Shown here piece after piece: positions 16,473 to 25,451 of a DNA stretch of 64,000 nt. The DNA comes from Bacteroidota bacterium (GTDB taxonomy: Bacteria > Bacteroidota > Bacteroidia > Palsa-965): positions 30,843 through 94,842 of the forward strand of contig JACQAM010000025.1 of the NCBI GenBank assembly GCA_016194975.1, in the 5' to 3' direction. The translations under genes and the position numbers were made by a program. The notes under the pieces are model-generated. The model saw only the letters and a program-made list of their open reading frames with translations. It was not told where the DNA came from and did no database searches. The stretch's first letter is position 1, and every line of letters begins with the position of its first letter.

Positions 16473-17741
16473 TCATTTCAGCGCGTCTATCGCCACATAC
16501 GCCATAAGCCCCATGCCGGTGAGAAGTGACGATTCATCCACATCGAAATTCGCATTGTGTACACCAATGGAAAATTTTCCCTGCCCGACTTCGTCATTCC
16601 CGTCCTTACTGGCACGGGCAAGCAGGCGGGCGTCCGGGGAAGCAGTTCCCAATCGATAAAAGCACGCCGGGATCTTCTGCGAATAGAAAGCAAAATCTTC
16701 GGCCGTCATTCGTTGCGGAAGTTCAATTACATTTTCTTTCCCGAGATATTCTTCCGCCGCCGCGCGCGCGCGATCGGTGAGCAGTGAATCATTCACCAGG
16801 AACGGATATCCTTTTTCCACACGGAATTCGCAGGCGCCGCCCATTTCTTTCGCCATTGCTTCCGCTGTTTTTTTCATATAGTCGTGCGCCTTTGTTCGCC
16901 ATTCTTCATTCATAGTGCGGAACGTTCCTTCTACATTCACAACATCCGGGATGACATTCGTTGAACCTTTCCCTTCTATTTTTCCGAATGCAAGAACAGT
17001 AGGGATTTCTTTCGCCTGCTTCAGCATTGTGCCTTCTTCCATGAAGAACTGGTGCAAGGCAGCAATGATGGTGGAAGCAATGAGCACCGGGTTCACATAT
17101 TCATCTACCATGGCCGCGTGGCCACCTTTTCCTTTCACATTCATGTACAACTCGTCGGTAGATGCCATGTACATGCCGCTGCGGAAACCCACTTTGCCGG
17201 CAGGAAGCGATGGGAACACGTGTTGTGCTAAAATACAACCCGGCGCCGGGTTCTCCAGTACACCGTCTTTGATCATGAGTGAGGCGCCACCGGGAGCTTT
17301 TTCTTCCCCCGGCTGGAAAATGAGTTTCACCGTTCCTTCGAATTCATTCCTGAATTTATTGAGCAAATGCGCCACGCCTATAAGCGAGGCCGTATGCACA
17401 TCGTGCCCGCATGCGTGCATGACGCCCTCATTCTGCGAAACGTATTCCGTTTTATTTTTTTCTTTGATCGGAAGCGCATCAAGATCGGCGCGCAGGGCAA
17501 TTGTCTTTTTCTCCGGATTTTTTCCTTTTACGAGGGCCACAATTCCTGTCCCTGTCATTTTTACAAATGGAATTCCAAGTGCTTCGAGTTCATCGCAAAC
17601 AAAAGCGCAGGTATTGAATTCCTGGAAAGAAAGTTCAGGATGCGCGTGGAGGTGGCGGCGGATATTAATGATACGTGGAAGAAGTTCCTGTGCAGAATTC
17701 TGTATTGAAGATTTGAGAGAAGATGTTTTGGTTTCAGACAT
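16473..17741 (-). CDS. M20 family amidohydrolase (N-acyl amino acid/hippurate hydrolase-like)
   Basis: About 422 residues from MSETKTSS. The metal site residues are visible in HACGHDVHTASLIG, FQPGEEKAPGG, CILAQHV and MTAEDFAFYSQK. Such cytoplasmic enzymes remove acyl groups from amino acids. The dimerisation domain is the middle third (STDELYMNVKGKGGHAAM region). Near the C-terminus, between FYRLGTAS and VGQGKFSIGVHN, lies an extra segment PDARLLARASKDGND coded by a GC-rich sequence (about 16593-16640) that looks like an intergenic repeat translated in frame. It sits in a loop before the final helix, so activity may be kept. Confidence 0.92.
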   Translation of the reverse strand: MSETKTSSLKSSIQNSAQELLPRIINIRRHLHAHPELSFQEFNTCAFVCDELEALGIPFVKMTGTGIVALVKGKNPEKKTIALRADLDALPIKEKNKTEYVSQNEGVMHACGHDVHTASLIGVAHLLNKFRNEFEGTVKLIFQPGEEKAPGGASLMIKDGVLENPAPGCILAQHVFPSLPAGKVGFRSGMYMASTDELYMNVKGKGGHAAMVDEYVNPVLIASTIIAALHQFFMEEGTMLKQAKEIPTVLAFGKIEGKGSTNVIPDVVNVEGTFRTMNEEWRTKAHDYMKKTAEAMAKEMGGACEFRVEKGYPFLVNDSLLTDRARAAAEEYLGKENVIELPQRMTAEDFAFYSQKIPACFYRLGTASPDARLLARASKDGNDEVGQGKFSIGVHNANFDVDESSLLTGMGLMAYVAIDALK

Positions 17742-17753
17742 ACGGTGATGCAC

Positions 17754-17868
17754 GATTTACAATTTACGATTTACGATTTTTTTCACAGATCTGTACACTA
17801 TGGAATTTTTCTGAATTACTTTTTTACCGGCCGGCAAATTCAAAATTGCACATCGTAAATTGTAAATC
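17754..17868. repeat. GATTTACAATTTACGAT palindrome
   Basis: GATTTACAATTTACGAT (17754-17770) is inverted perfectly at 17852-17868. A further iteration TTTACGAT follows the left arm. It fills the gap between the M20 gene start and the stop of the outer-membrane protein gene at 17877. The same words recur at 28043-28138. Confidence 0.85.
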
Positions 17869-17876
17869 ACACCTAT

Positions 17877-20800
17877 TTAAAAATCCAGACTGAATGAAAG
17901 ATAAAGTATCCGCGGAAGAACCGTTCTGTTCTCTACGCCCCACGCCCAGTCAGCACGCACAAAATATCCCCAGATGCGAGAGCGCACACCGAAGCCATAA
18001 CCGCCGATGATCGGATCCGTATGATTTTTCAGTATGACCATGATCGGATTTCCCTGCGCAGAGATCACTGTAGTGTTGAGCGAATTTGCCGGATCGTACG
18101 GACTCTTTCCTGTCCACGCTGTTCCAATATCACCGAAACCAACGATCTGGAAATTATTAATAAAATCAGAGCGCAACGGGCGATTGAATAAATATCTGAA
18201 AACAGGAATGCGCAGTTCGCTGTTCACCATTGCAAATGAATTTCCGTTCCTTCCGTTCTGCCAGAATCCGCGCATAGGTGTTGCGAGTGTTTGATACGTG
18301 TAATTCATATCGGTAGAAACGCGAACACTCTGATCGAATTTCGGCATGAGCCAGTTGTCAACTCCGCCCATGTAGTAGATCAGTTTCTCATGGCCGAATG
18401 AAGTAGCGCCGCAAATGCGATTCGCCCAGATGATCTCGCGGTGAACTTTCTGGTAATAACGGAAATCGAATCCCGCTACGTACAGATCATTCTTGAACCA
18501 GCGATTGGACGCATCTTTCGCACCGAAAATACTGTCGAGCCCCTGGAAAGTTTCCACGAAAACTTTGAACCGCATTCCGTTGTAAAGATTGAGTCCGCGT
18601 TTGATCGTGTTGTCGAATACGAGTTCAATTTTTCCATTGGCAGAATTGCTGTAGGTATTTCCTCTGAGAAGATTCACGTAGCTGTCCGCAAGATAAACGC
18701 GCTGGTCATTCCGGTAACCGAAATTTCCGCGCAAACTCAACACTTCATTGAAAGGATATTTTATTCCCCACCGAACTTCCTCCGTATAAATTTTACTCAG
18801 TGATCCGGAATTACTCACGTTGAGAAAAGACTGCCGGTGAAGCATTACACTTTTATCCCAGCGGCGTGTGCGGTCTTCCCAGTACAAAACATATTCATTG
18901 CTTTTCAAATTGCTGGAAAGACGAACACCGCCAACGATCTTGTGATCTTCGAGCAAGTCGCTCATCCCGATCTTGAAAAGCCCGGTGAATCCCGGGTTGA
19001 GATAGACCGGCGATTCTCCACCGGTGAAACGCTGGTATCCTGCATTGAGAAAACTATTGTCGAGCTGGCTCACGACATACTCCGTGCTGAACTGAACTTT
19101 ATAATTGCGCGCAATGGGAAGCAGGAATTCATCAATGGGTTTTTGCGGAACAGAATCTTTCTGTGTCGTTGTATCAGGGTTGTATTGCTGCACAACCTGC
19201 TGCTGAACATTATTCTTCGGCTGGCCGTGCCCTTCGAACTGGTAATTATTGATGTTGATCTTCCCGGAATCATTCTGTGTCGTTTTCATTCCCGGATCCT
19301 GTTTCACCGACTGCATTTGTTTTCCCGTTGGGATTTTCGGGGCTTCTTCTTTCAGTTTTTCAGTCGAATCGATCTCCGCTTCTATCTGCGCCAGTTCTAT
19401 CATCCGATCGCGGTGAGCGGTGTTCTTCAGTTTCGAAGCAGCGAGTTCATTGAAATCACGGAGCGAATCGATGTAGATGAAATATTTTCCGTCGTGAAAA
19501 ATAATTTCGGAAAGTTTATTGGCAGACGGAACAACATCCTGAGAAAGAATATTGTATTTCAGGTTTGTGACCGGGATGCTGTTCGCGAGATAACGATAAT
19601 GCGCGCTCGTATCCACATACGCGATCACGCTGTCGAAGTAACCGACATAGCGGTTATAAATTCCATTCTGATCGCTGATGTAACTGAAATGTTCATTATC
19701 CCAGGGTTGTGCCTGCATTTCATTGATGCCGGGCGTATTGGTAATGCGGCGCAGCACATTAGAATGGGAGAGATAATCGTAAACAAAAAGATCGTAGCTG
19801 GTAACGAGTTTCACATCTGTACTCACCACTCCAAGTGTATCACTCACGCGATTCGAACTGAAGATGATGCTTTTCCCATTGTCAATAAAACGCGGATAGA
19901 GATCATCATAAATATCTTTGGTGATCGCAACGGCGCTTCCACTGCCAATGTTGTAAACGAAAATATCCGTCTGCCCATTCTGCACTGCAGACATCACGAA
20001 AGATTTTCCATCGGGAGAATAATTGATGTCAATGATCTTGATGAAATTGTAAATGGGTTTGATGGTTTTCTCTTTGGTCTCGAGCGTGTAAATGCAGAGC
20101 CACGTTTCTCCTTTCGATTCGTAAATAAAAGAAAGCAGTTCTCCTGTAGGATGCCACGTTACGAGTGGGTAAGAATAATCATTGATGCGATCAAGCTTTT
20201 GTCCTTGTTTGAAAAGACGTTTTCTTTTCCCGGTAGTAAGATCTTCGAGCCAGAGTTTCACCTGTCCCATTTCATTGGTAACATACGTGATGTATTTCCC
20301 GTCGGGGCTCAGCTTCGCCATACTGTAAACGCGTGTACTCTTCGGTTTTTTCAGCAATGGAATATTCGCAGGCAGAACGCGCGTTGTATCATTGAGCGAA
20401 TAACGTTTGGCATAATAATCTTCCCATTCCAGCGTGAGCACTTTCATATTCACACCGATCACGAAGAGAAAAGAACTTTCCACATTACGGCTCACCTTGG
20501 TCATGTAAAGAATATTCGGGATCACCGCAGGACTGTATTTTTCCGCGATGTAATACCAGATACTCTGTCCTGCATATTGCGCATCCACGCCCGTAAGGTG
20601 ATTGAACTTGCGGTAACGCCCGCTCATGATCCCGTCGCGCACGCGATTGTCAATATCACTGTCCCATCCTTTCGCAATGTAATTGATCAGTCCTTTCGTG
20701 TACCATTCCGGCAAATTGAGCAGCGTGGAATTTTTCACCATGTCGCGCACATTTCCGCCATACATCATTTCATTGATAAGAATTTCTGCAATGCCGGCGC

Positions 20801-21236
20801 GGATCTGTTCTTCGAGGCGAACATGATCTCCTTCGTAATAAAGAAAAACTTTCCGTCCCACAATGCGTGTTACACCACCCACATTCGATCCGTCATCACT
20901 ATTCAGTCCTACATTACTCTGTTTGAAATCTTCCTGCTTGTTGTAAACGATGAACTGAATCCGGTCTTCCAGCGTATAGTCAAAATATTTTTCGATGTCG
21001 GCAATATGATTTTTTGCAGCACGCGCTACATAAATTGCGAGTTCCGATCCGCCGGTATTGTAATACACTTCATATTTCGGGAATTTGTAATAATTCCATT
21101 TGAAATCCTGGTACTGCACGCGGTTCTGCCCGAAATCAGTTTGTGATCCGTTGTAGAATTGCGCCGGCAAAATTACAGGGATAAAAAGCAGGAAAAATAA
21201 TTTCCACACACGCGGAGAGATGCGATACATCTTCAT
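17877..21236 (-). CDS. TolB-like propeller plus surface-antigen beta-barrel outer-membrane protein
   Basis: 1119 residues from MKMYRISPRVWKLFFLLFIP, chosen because it gives an immediate signal peptide (the longer frame has 30 extra residues). Residues ~30-330 resemble a gluzincin-type region of unknown activity (no HExxH seen). Residues ~330-600 are a TolB/PD40 beta-propeller (LSPDGKYITYVTNEMG, WHPTGELLSFIYE, YSPDGKSFVMSA). A low-complexity Gln/Pro linker follows. The C-terminal ~400 residues are a 16-stranded-type barrel of the bacterial surface antigen (Omp85-like) group, with GFGVRSRIWGYFVRADWAWG and a final aromatic residue F. It is widely conserved in Bacteroidota; its role is unknown. 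Confidence 0.88.
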   Translation of the reverse strand: MKMYRISPRVWKLFFLLFIPVILPAQFYNGSQTDFGQNRVQYQDFKWNYYKFPKYEVYYNTGGSELAIYVARAAKNHIADIEKYFDYTLEDRIQFIVYNKQEDFKQSNVGLNSDDGSNVGGVTRIVGRKVFLYYEGDHVRLEEQIRAGIAEILINEMMYGGNVRDMVKNSTLLNLPEWYTKGLINYIAKGWDSDIDNRVRDGIMSGRYRKFNHLTGVDAQYAGQSIWYYIAEKYSPAVIPNILYMTKVSRNVESSFLFVIGVNMKVLTLEWEDYYAKRYSLNDTTRVLPANIPLLKKPKSTRVYSMAKLSPDGKYITYVTNEMGQVKLWLEDLTTGKRKRLFKQGQKLDRINDYSYPLVTWHPTGELLSFIYESKGETWLCIYTLETKEKTIKPIYNFIKIIDINYSPDGKSFVMSAVQNGQTDIFVYNIGSGSAVAITKDIYDDLYPRFIDNGKSIIFSSNRVSDTLGVVSTDVKLVTSYDLFVYDYLSHSNVLRRITNTPGINEMQAQPWDNEHFSYISDQNGIYNRYVGYFDSVIAYVDTSAHYRYLANSIPVTNLKYNILSQDVVPSANKLSEIIFHDGKYFIYIDSLRDFNELAASKLKNTAHRDRMIELAQIEAEIDSTEKLKEEAPKIPTGKQMQSVKQDPGMKTTQNDSGKININNYQFEGHGQPKNNVQQQVVQQYNPDTTTQKDSVPQKPIDEFLLPIARNYKVQFSTEYVVSQLDNSFLNAGYQRFTGGESPVYLNPGFTGLFKIGMSDLLEDHKIVGGVRLSSNLKSNEYVLYWEDRTRRWDKSVMLHRQSFLNVSNSGSLSKIYTEEVRWGIKYPFNEVLSLRGNFGYRNDQRVYLADSYVNLLRGNTYSNSANGKIELVFDNTIKRGLNLYNGMRFKVFVETFQGLDSIFGAKDASNRWFKNDLYVAGFDFRYYQKVHREIIWANRICGATSFGHEKLIYYMGGVDNWLMPKFDQSVRVSTDMNYTYQTLATPMRGFWQNGRNGNSFAMVNSELRIPVFRYLFNRPLRSDFINNFQIVGFGDIGTAWTGKSPYDPANSLNTTVISAQGNPIMVILKNHTDPIIGGYGFGVRSRIWGYFVRADWAWGVENRTVLPRILYLSFSLDF

Positions 21237-21343
21237 GTTGCAAAGAATAAAGTTCATAACAGAGATCAATCCCGGCGAAAAGTGTGTGGAGGAGTTCCCC
21301 CGGAAAAGCCGCGCTGCTGCGGACAATAAAGATACAAAATCGG

Positions 21344-21601
21344 GAAGGATTACAGATAATACTGCTATTCTGGGTAGTGGCTCAGTTTGCTCTTTTCCGA
21401 TTCAACTTCGCGCCTTGGCGCCTTCGCGGTTCCTAAACCATTCTTTTATTAAACCGCAAAGACGCTAAGGCGCTAAGAATTTTCAAACTGACCCACTACC
21501 CTATTCTGAAATAAAAAAGAATTGCTTCTGACAGGGAAATTTTTGCAATTTAACATCCTGGAAATTTCTTCATTCACCAATCTGTATATCTGTAATCTTC
21601 C
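21344..21601. repeat. GGGAAG-GATTACAGAT hairpin hosting MITE copy B
   Basis: GGGAAGGATTACAGATAATA (21342 onward) is inverted as TATATCTGTAATCTTCCC ending near 21601. The same vocabulary surrounds MITE copy C at 26.6-26.9 kb. Outside the MITE the gap 21237-21612 contains nothing else I can identify. Confidence 0.6.
21373..21500 (-). mobile_element. MITE-like element, copy B
   Basis: 128 bp, the reverse complement of copy A with two substitutions. Termini are GGTAGTGGCTCAGTTTG and CAAACTGACCCACTACC. It is flanked by the 8-bp target duplication CTATTCTG (21365-21372 and 21501-21508). It lies in the gap between the outer-membrane protein gene and the MBL hydrolase. Confidence 0.88.
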
Positions 21602-21612
21602 CACCTCCGGAA

Positions 21613-22257
21613 ATGAAAATTAAAACTTTCACCTTCAATCCCTTCACGCAAAACACGTATGTACTCAGTGATGAAAGCGGGGAATGTGTGATCATTGATC
21701 CGGGATGTTATGATTCGGAAGAAGAGCAGGAATTGGAAAATTACATCAGTGCTGAAAAATTAAAACCGGTTCATTTGCTCAATACGCATTGCCACGTGGA
21801 TCATGTTTTCGGTAATTATTTTGCTGCGCAGAAATGGAATCTTGGCCTTGAAATAAATAAGGAAGAACTTCCGGTGCTGCGGGCTTTTCCGAAAGTGTGC
21901 GAACTGTACGGGCTAAAAGGAAATGTACAACCTGAACCGGAAAAATTTCTTGACGAAGGACAAACGGTGAAATTCGGGAATACAACACTGGAAATTTTTT
22001 TTACGCCGGGGCATTCCCCGGGAAGCATTTGTTTTTACAGTGAAAAAGATAAAACCATTATCAGCGGCGATGTGCTTTTCCAGAATAGCATTGGCCGCAG
22101 CGATCTTCCCGGTGGCGATCCTGAAACTCTTTTAAATAGTATCCGCAAAAAATTATTTGTACTGCCCGATGAGGTGAACGTTTTTTCCGGACACGGCCCT
22201 TCGACTACGATCGGTTGGGAAAAAAGAAATAATCCTTTCGCGGGGGAAAATTCCTGA
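21613..22257 (+). CDS. MBL-fold metallo-hydrolase, glyoxalase II-like
   Basis: 214 residues. The metallo-beta-lactamase metal motif is NTHCHVDHVFG (HxHxDH), with the third histidine in FTPGHSPGSICFY, the bridging Asp in IISGDVLF and the last ligand in VFSGHGPSTTIG. The short length, lack of the glyoxalase II C-terminal domain and GRSDLPGG motif place it with YcbL-type enzymes, which have thioester hydrolase activity. It is cytoplasmic and stands alone, followed by a strong terminator. Confidence 0.93.
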   Translation: MKIKTFTFNPFTQNTYVLSDESGECVIIDPGCYDSEEEQELENYISAEKLKPVHLLNTHCHVDHVFGNYFAAQKWNLGLEINKEELPVLRAFPKVCELYGLKGNVQPEPEKFLDEGQTVKFGNTTLEIFFTPGHSPGSICFYSEKDKTIISGDVLFQNSIGRSDLPGGDPETLLNSIRKKLFVLPDEVNVFSGHGPSTTIGWEKRNNPFAGENS

Positions 22258-22287
22258 ACTGGAAATCTTCCACTTAACAATCAGGAG

Positions 22288-22313
22288 AAACCGGTTAAGA
22301 GCCGGTTTTTTCC
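22288..22313 (+). terminator. Rho-independent terminator
   Basis: AAACCGG (22288-22294) pairs with CCGGTTT (22302-22308) around a 7-nt loop, and T residues follow. It lies 30 bases after the MBL hydrolase stop. Confidence 0.88.
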
Positions 22314-22412
22314 TTTTAAAGTATTTGCCGGAATTTTTGTGTGGAATCGCAGCAGTCGCCGCGTTCTTATTGGTGAATCGAAGAAAGCACGAAACAACTA
22401 AAAAATAAAACC

Positions 22413-23249
22413 ATGAAAAATTTATTCAGAACACTGGCGGCAGCTCTTCTTATTTTCCCAATGAGCGCATTCGCACAGGACGCCAACACCGGCGATATCA
22501 AAGTCACCGTGACCGACGAAATGAATGCCCCGATGCCGGGCGCAGTAGTGATGATCGTCGCCGGCGGATCAACACAGGGTGGAGCTACCAACATGGATGG
22601 CACCATTACTTTCCGCGCGCTCAATCCCGGATCGTACGATCTCACCGCGAGAATGTCGGGCTACAAAAAATTCACGAAGACCGCAGTAGTGGTGAATGCC
22701 GGACAAACTGCGTACACCGATTTTCCGATGCAACTCACTACGTGCGATACGTGCGTGATCGTGATACGCGATGTGAAGAGCCCGGTAGATCCTACTTTTT
22801 CCACGCTGAAAAATATAAATGCAGATGAGATCAAAACAATGGCAGTCGATCATTCCAATTTACTCAGCATGATTACGGCAGAATGCGGCGATGTGCAGGA
22901 AGGAAAAGGCGGACAATTAGTAATGCGCGGCTCACGCGAAGGCGCAAGCACCATGTACATTGACGGTGAAGAAATGTATGGCAGCACGGGAATTCCGGGT
23001 GGCGCTATTGAACAGGTAACAGTTCTTTCGGGAGGAATTCCTGCTTCATTCGGAGATCTCACCGGCGGAGTAGTGATCATCACCACGAAAAGTTACTGGA
23101 CGGGAGCATCGGCAAAAGAACGCATGCACGAAGCGGATGCCGAAGCGAAAGCTGCTGCGAAAAAAGCGATGCTTGAAAAAGAAGGAAAACTGAAAGAGGA
23201 TAAGAACGAGATCATCGAGCAGAGTGCGCCGGCGAATGGTGCACATTGA
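22413..23249 (+). CDS. stand-alone TonB-receptor plug protein with CRD-like domain, no barrel
   Basis: 278 residues with signal peptide MKNLFRTLAAALLIFPMSAFA. Residues ~25-110 are a carboxypeptidase regulatory-like domain (GDIKVTVTDEMNAPMPGAVV). Residues ~125-230 match the TonB-dependent receptor plug, with LVMRGSREGASTMYIDGEE and IPASFGDLTGGVVIITTKSY. The ~600-residue barrel that should follow is missing; instead there is a charged Lys/Glu/Ala tail (AKAAAKKAMLEKEGKLKED) and a clean terminator. No barrel sequence is seen in other frames before the next gene, so this is a deliberate short protein and not a frameshift. It may act as a periplasmic or surface binding partner; function unknown. 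Confidence 0.85.
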   Translation: MKNLFRTLAAALLIFPMSAFAQDANTGDIKVTVTDEMNAPMPGAVVMIVAGGSTQGGATNMDGTITFRALNPGSYDLTARMSGYKKFTKTAVVVNAGQTAYTDFPMQLTTCDTCVIVIRDVKSPVDPTFSTLKNINADEIKTMAVDHSNLLSMITAECGDVQEGKGGQLVMRGSREGASTMYIDGEEMYGSTGIPGGAIEQVTVLSGGIPASFGDLTGGVVIITTKSYWTGASAKERMHEADAEAKAAAKKAMLEKEGKLKEDKNEIIEQSAPANGAH

Positions 23250-23270
23250 GGAAATAATTTTTTTTCTGAG

Positions 23271-23301
23271 AACAGGATCTCTTGCAGGTCCTGTTTTTTT
23301 T
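23271..23301 (+). terminator. Rho-independent terminator
   Basis: AACAGGA (23271-23277) pairs with TCCTGTT (23289-23295) and is followed by T residues, 22 bases after the stop of the plug protein gene. Confidence 0.88.
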
Positions 23302-23397
23302 ATGCGGTGGAAATGCGATGCGAATGGCAAATCTTCATTGTGAAGACCACACGCCACTTCCGAAATCGCCTTAACTTGCAGCCGAAATCTTTTACCC

Positions 23398-25443
23398 ATG
23401 AAAGCCATTCAAAGGATCACGCCTTTTCTCATCGTTGCCCTGTTTTCCATTTTCGGATTCAGCGGCGCATACACTAATCTTCCTGATGTTTTTGCCGATA
23501 AGATCGACAGCTCTGTTGATCCTGCTAAAGATTTTTTTCTTTATGCCAATGGAAAATGGTTTAAGAATAATCCTATTCCCTCAAGTGAAACTAATTGGGG
23601 AGTGGGCGATCTTGTGCAGGAAGAAATTTATAAAAATCTGAAATCCATCAATGAAAATTCAGCATCACATACATCAGACGGAACAAGAGAAACGCAGCAG
23701 ATCGGAAATTTCTGGAGCGCGGGAATGGATTCCGCAAATTGTGAACAGAAAGGAATTACTCCACTGAATGATTACCTGGCCATCATAGACGGCGCAAAAG
23801 ATTTACCCGGCGTAGTGAATGCAATGAATAAACTCGAATGCATGCAGATCGGAATTTTTCATTCGGGAATATCGGTTGGCCAGGATTCGAAGAACAGCGA
23901 ACGCATGGTGGTGAATCTTTACCAGGGCGGACTCGGCTTACCCGATCGCGATTATTATTTCAACACCGATGCCGATACGAAGAAGATCCGCGCTGCTTAT
24001 GTAAAACACATTGCTAACGTGCTTGCGCTCTCGGGAACGAACGTGAAGATCGCGCAGAAGATGAGTAAAAAAATTGTTGCGTTCGAAACTTCGCTCGCCA
24101 CAAATTCGCGCAAGCTCGCACAACTGCGCGATCCGTATGCAAATTACAATATGATGGGCATTGATGACGTGACAAAAAAACTCACCCCGTCCATCGACTG
24201 GAAAGCAGCATGCACTGCACAAGGATTGAAAAATGTGGATTCCATTATGGTGGGCCAGCCCGAATTTTTTTCACAGCTCGAAAAACTGATGAAGGGCACG
24301 AATGTGGAGGTGATGAAATATTACATGCGCTATCACCTCGTTTCTGCTTATGCTTCGTTCCTGAACAAAGCGCTCGATGATGAGGATTTTAATTTCTTCG
24401 GAAAAATTCTTTCGGGCGCGCAGTCGCAACGCCCGCGCTGGAAACGCGTACTCGATGCCGAAGAAGGTGCAATGGGAATGGTGCTCGGAAAATTATTTGT
24501 GCAGGAATATTTTCCTGAGAAAACAAAAAAACGATACAACGATATGGTGGAAGCGATACGCACCGCTTATGCAGAAAGAATAAAACGCCTCGACTGGATG
24601 AGTGATGCAACAAAAACAAAAGCGCTGGATAAACTTTCGCGCATGACGAAAAAAGTCGGTTACCCTGATAAGTGGAAAGATTATTCGAAACTTGTTATCG
24701 GTAGAAATTCTTACGGAGAGAATATGATCAATTCGGCGCTCTGGCATTACAACGATATGATCTCGAAATACGGAAAACCGGTTGATCGTACAGAATGGGA
24801 TATGACGCCGCAGACTTATAATGCCTATTACAATCCTTCGAACAATGAAATAGTTTTGCCCGCCGCCATCTTCACAATTCCCGGTTATCCCGATTCTCTT
24901 ATTGATGACGCTGTTGTTTACGGATACGGAGCCGCCTCAACGATCGGCCACGAAATGACGCATGGCTTCGATGATGAAGGAAGAAATTTTGATGCCGCAG
25001 GAAATTTAGTGAGTTGGTGGACAGATGAAGATGCAAAAAAATTCCAGGAACGTTCTGCGGTGATGGTGCGGCAGTTCAATGCGTACGAACCACTTCCGGG
25101 AAAACATATTAATGGCGCTGCTTCATTGGGAGAAAATATTGCGGACTACGGCGGAGTGTTGCTCGGCATTGATGCGTTCAAAAAAACGCAGCAATACAAA
25201 GAGGGAAAACTCATTGGCGGATACACGCCGATGCAAAGATATTTTCTTGGTTATGCGCTTGGCTGGATGATCGAGCAGCGCGACCAGGAACTGGCGAAAC
25301 GGCTAATGACCGATGTACATGCACCGGCGAAATGGAGAGTGATTGGCCCGTTCTCGAATGTTCCGGAATTTTACGATGCATTTCACGTGAAGCCCGGCGA
25401 TCCAATGTGGCGCGCCGATTCGGTGAGAGTAAGCATCTGGTAA
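23398..25443 (+). CDS. M13 family zinc metallopeptidase (PepO/neprilysin-like)
   Basis: 681 residues with an N-terminal signal sequence (MKAIQRITPFLIVALFSIFG). The zinc motif is GHEMTHGFDDEGRNFD (His518, His522), and the third ligand lies in LGENIADYGG. VLPAAIFTIPGYP and NAYYNPSNNEIVLP supply the substrate-backbone NAYY-type motif. The C-terminal CxxW box is replaced by PMWRADSVRVSIW, as in bacterial members lacking the terminal Cys. Family enzymes are exported endopeptidases acting on short peptides. It is a single gene between a terminator and a convergent glycosyltransferase gene. Confidence 0.95.
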   Translation: MKAIQRITPFLIVALFSIFGFSGAYTNLPDVFADKIDSSVDPAKDFFLYANGKWFKNNPIPSSETNWGVGDLVQEEIYKNLKSINENSASHTSDGTRETQQIGNFWSAGMDSANCEQKGITPLNDYLAIIDGAKDLPGVVNAMNKLECMQIGIFHSGISVGQDSKNSERMVVNLYQGGLGLPDRDYYFNTDADTKKIRAAYVKHIANVLALSGTNVKIAQKMSKKIVAFETSLATNSRKLAQLRDPYANYNMMGIDDVTKKLTPSIDWKAACTAQGLKNVDSIMVGQPEFFSQLEKLMKGTNVEVMKYYMRYHLVSAYASFLNKALDDEDFNFFGKILSGAQSQRPRWKRVLDAEEGAMGMVLGKLFVQEYFPEKTKKRYNDMVEAIRTAYAERIKRLDWMSDATKTKALDKLSRMTKKVGYPDKWKDYSKLVIGRNSYGENMINSALWHYNDMISKYGKPVDRTEWDMTPQTYNAYYNPSNNEIVLPAAIFTIPGYPDSLIDDAVVYGYGAASTIGHEMTHGFDDEGRNFDAAGNLVSWWTDEDAKKFQERSAVMVRQFNAYEPLPGKHINGAASLGENIADYGGVLLGIDAFKKTQQYKEGKLIGGYTPMQRYFLGYALGWMIEQRDQELAKRLMTDVHAPAKWRVIGPFSNVPEFYDAFHVKPGDPMWRADSVRVSIW

Positions 25444-25451
25444 AAAAGGGA

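Noticed and set aside
18837..21146. Very long open frame (769 codons) on the plus strand opposite the propeller/barrel gene
   Set aside because: It has no domain, an unnatural composition (Ile, His and Phe rich) and lies fully antisense to a gene with signal peptide and clear domains; it is a shadow frame of GC-biased codons.
22413..23249. The plug protein as a pseudogene of a full TonB receptor
   Set aside because: The stop is followed by a strong terminator, and no barrel-like sequence appears in any frame before the M13 gene.
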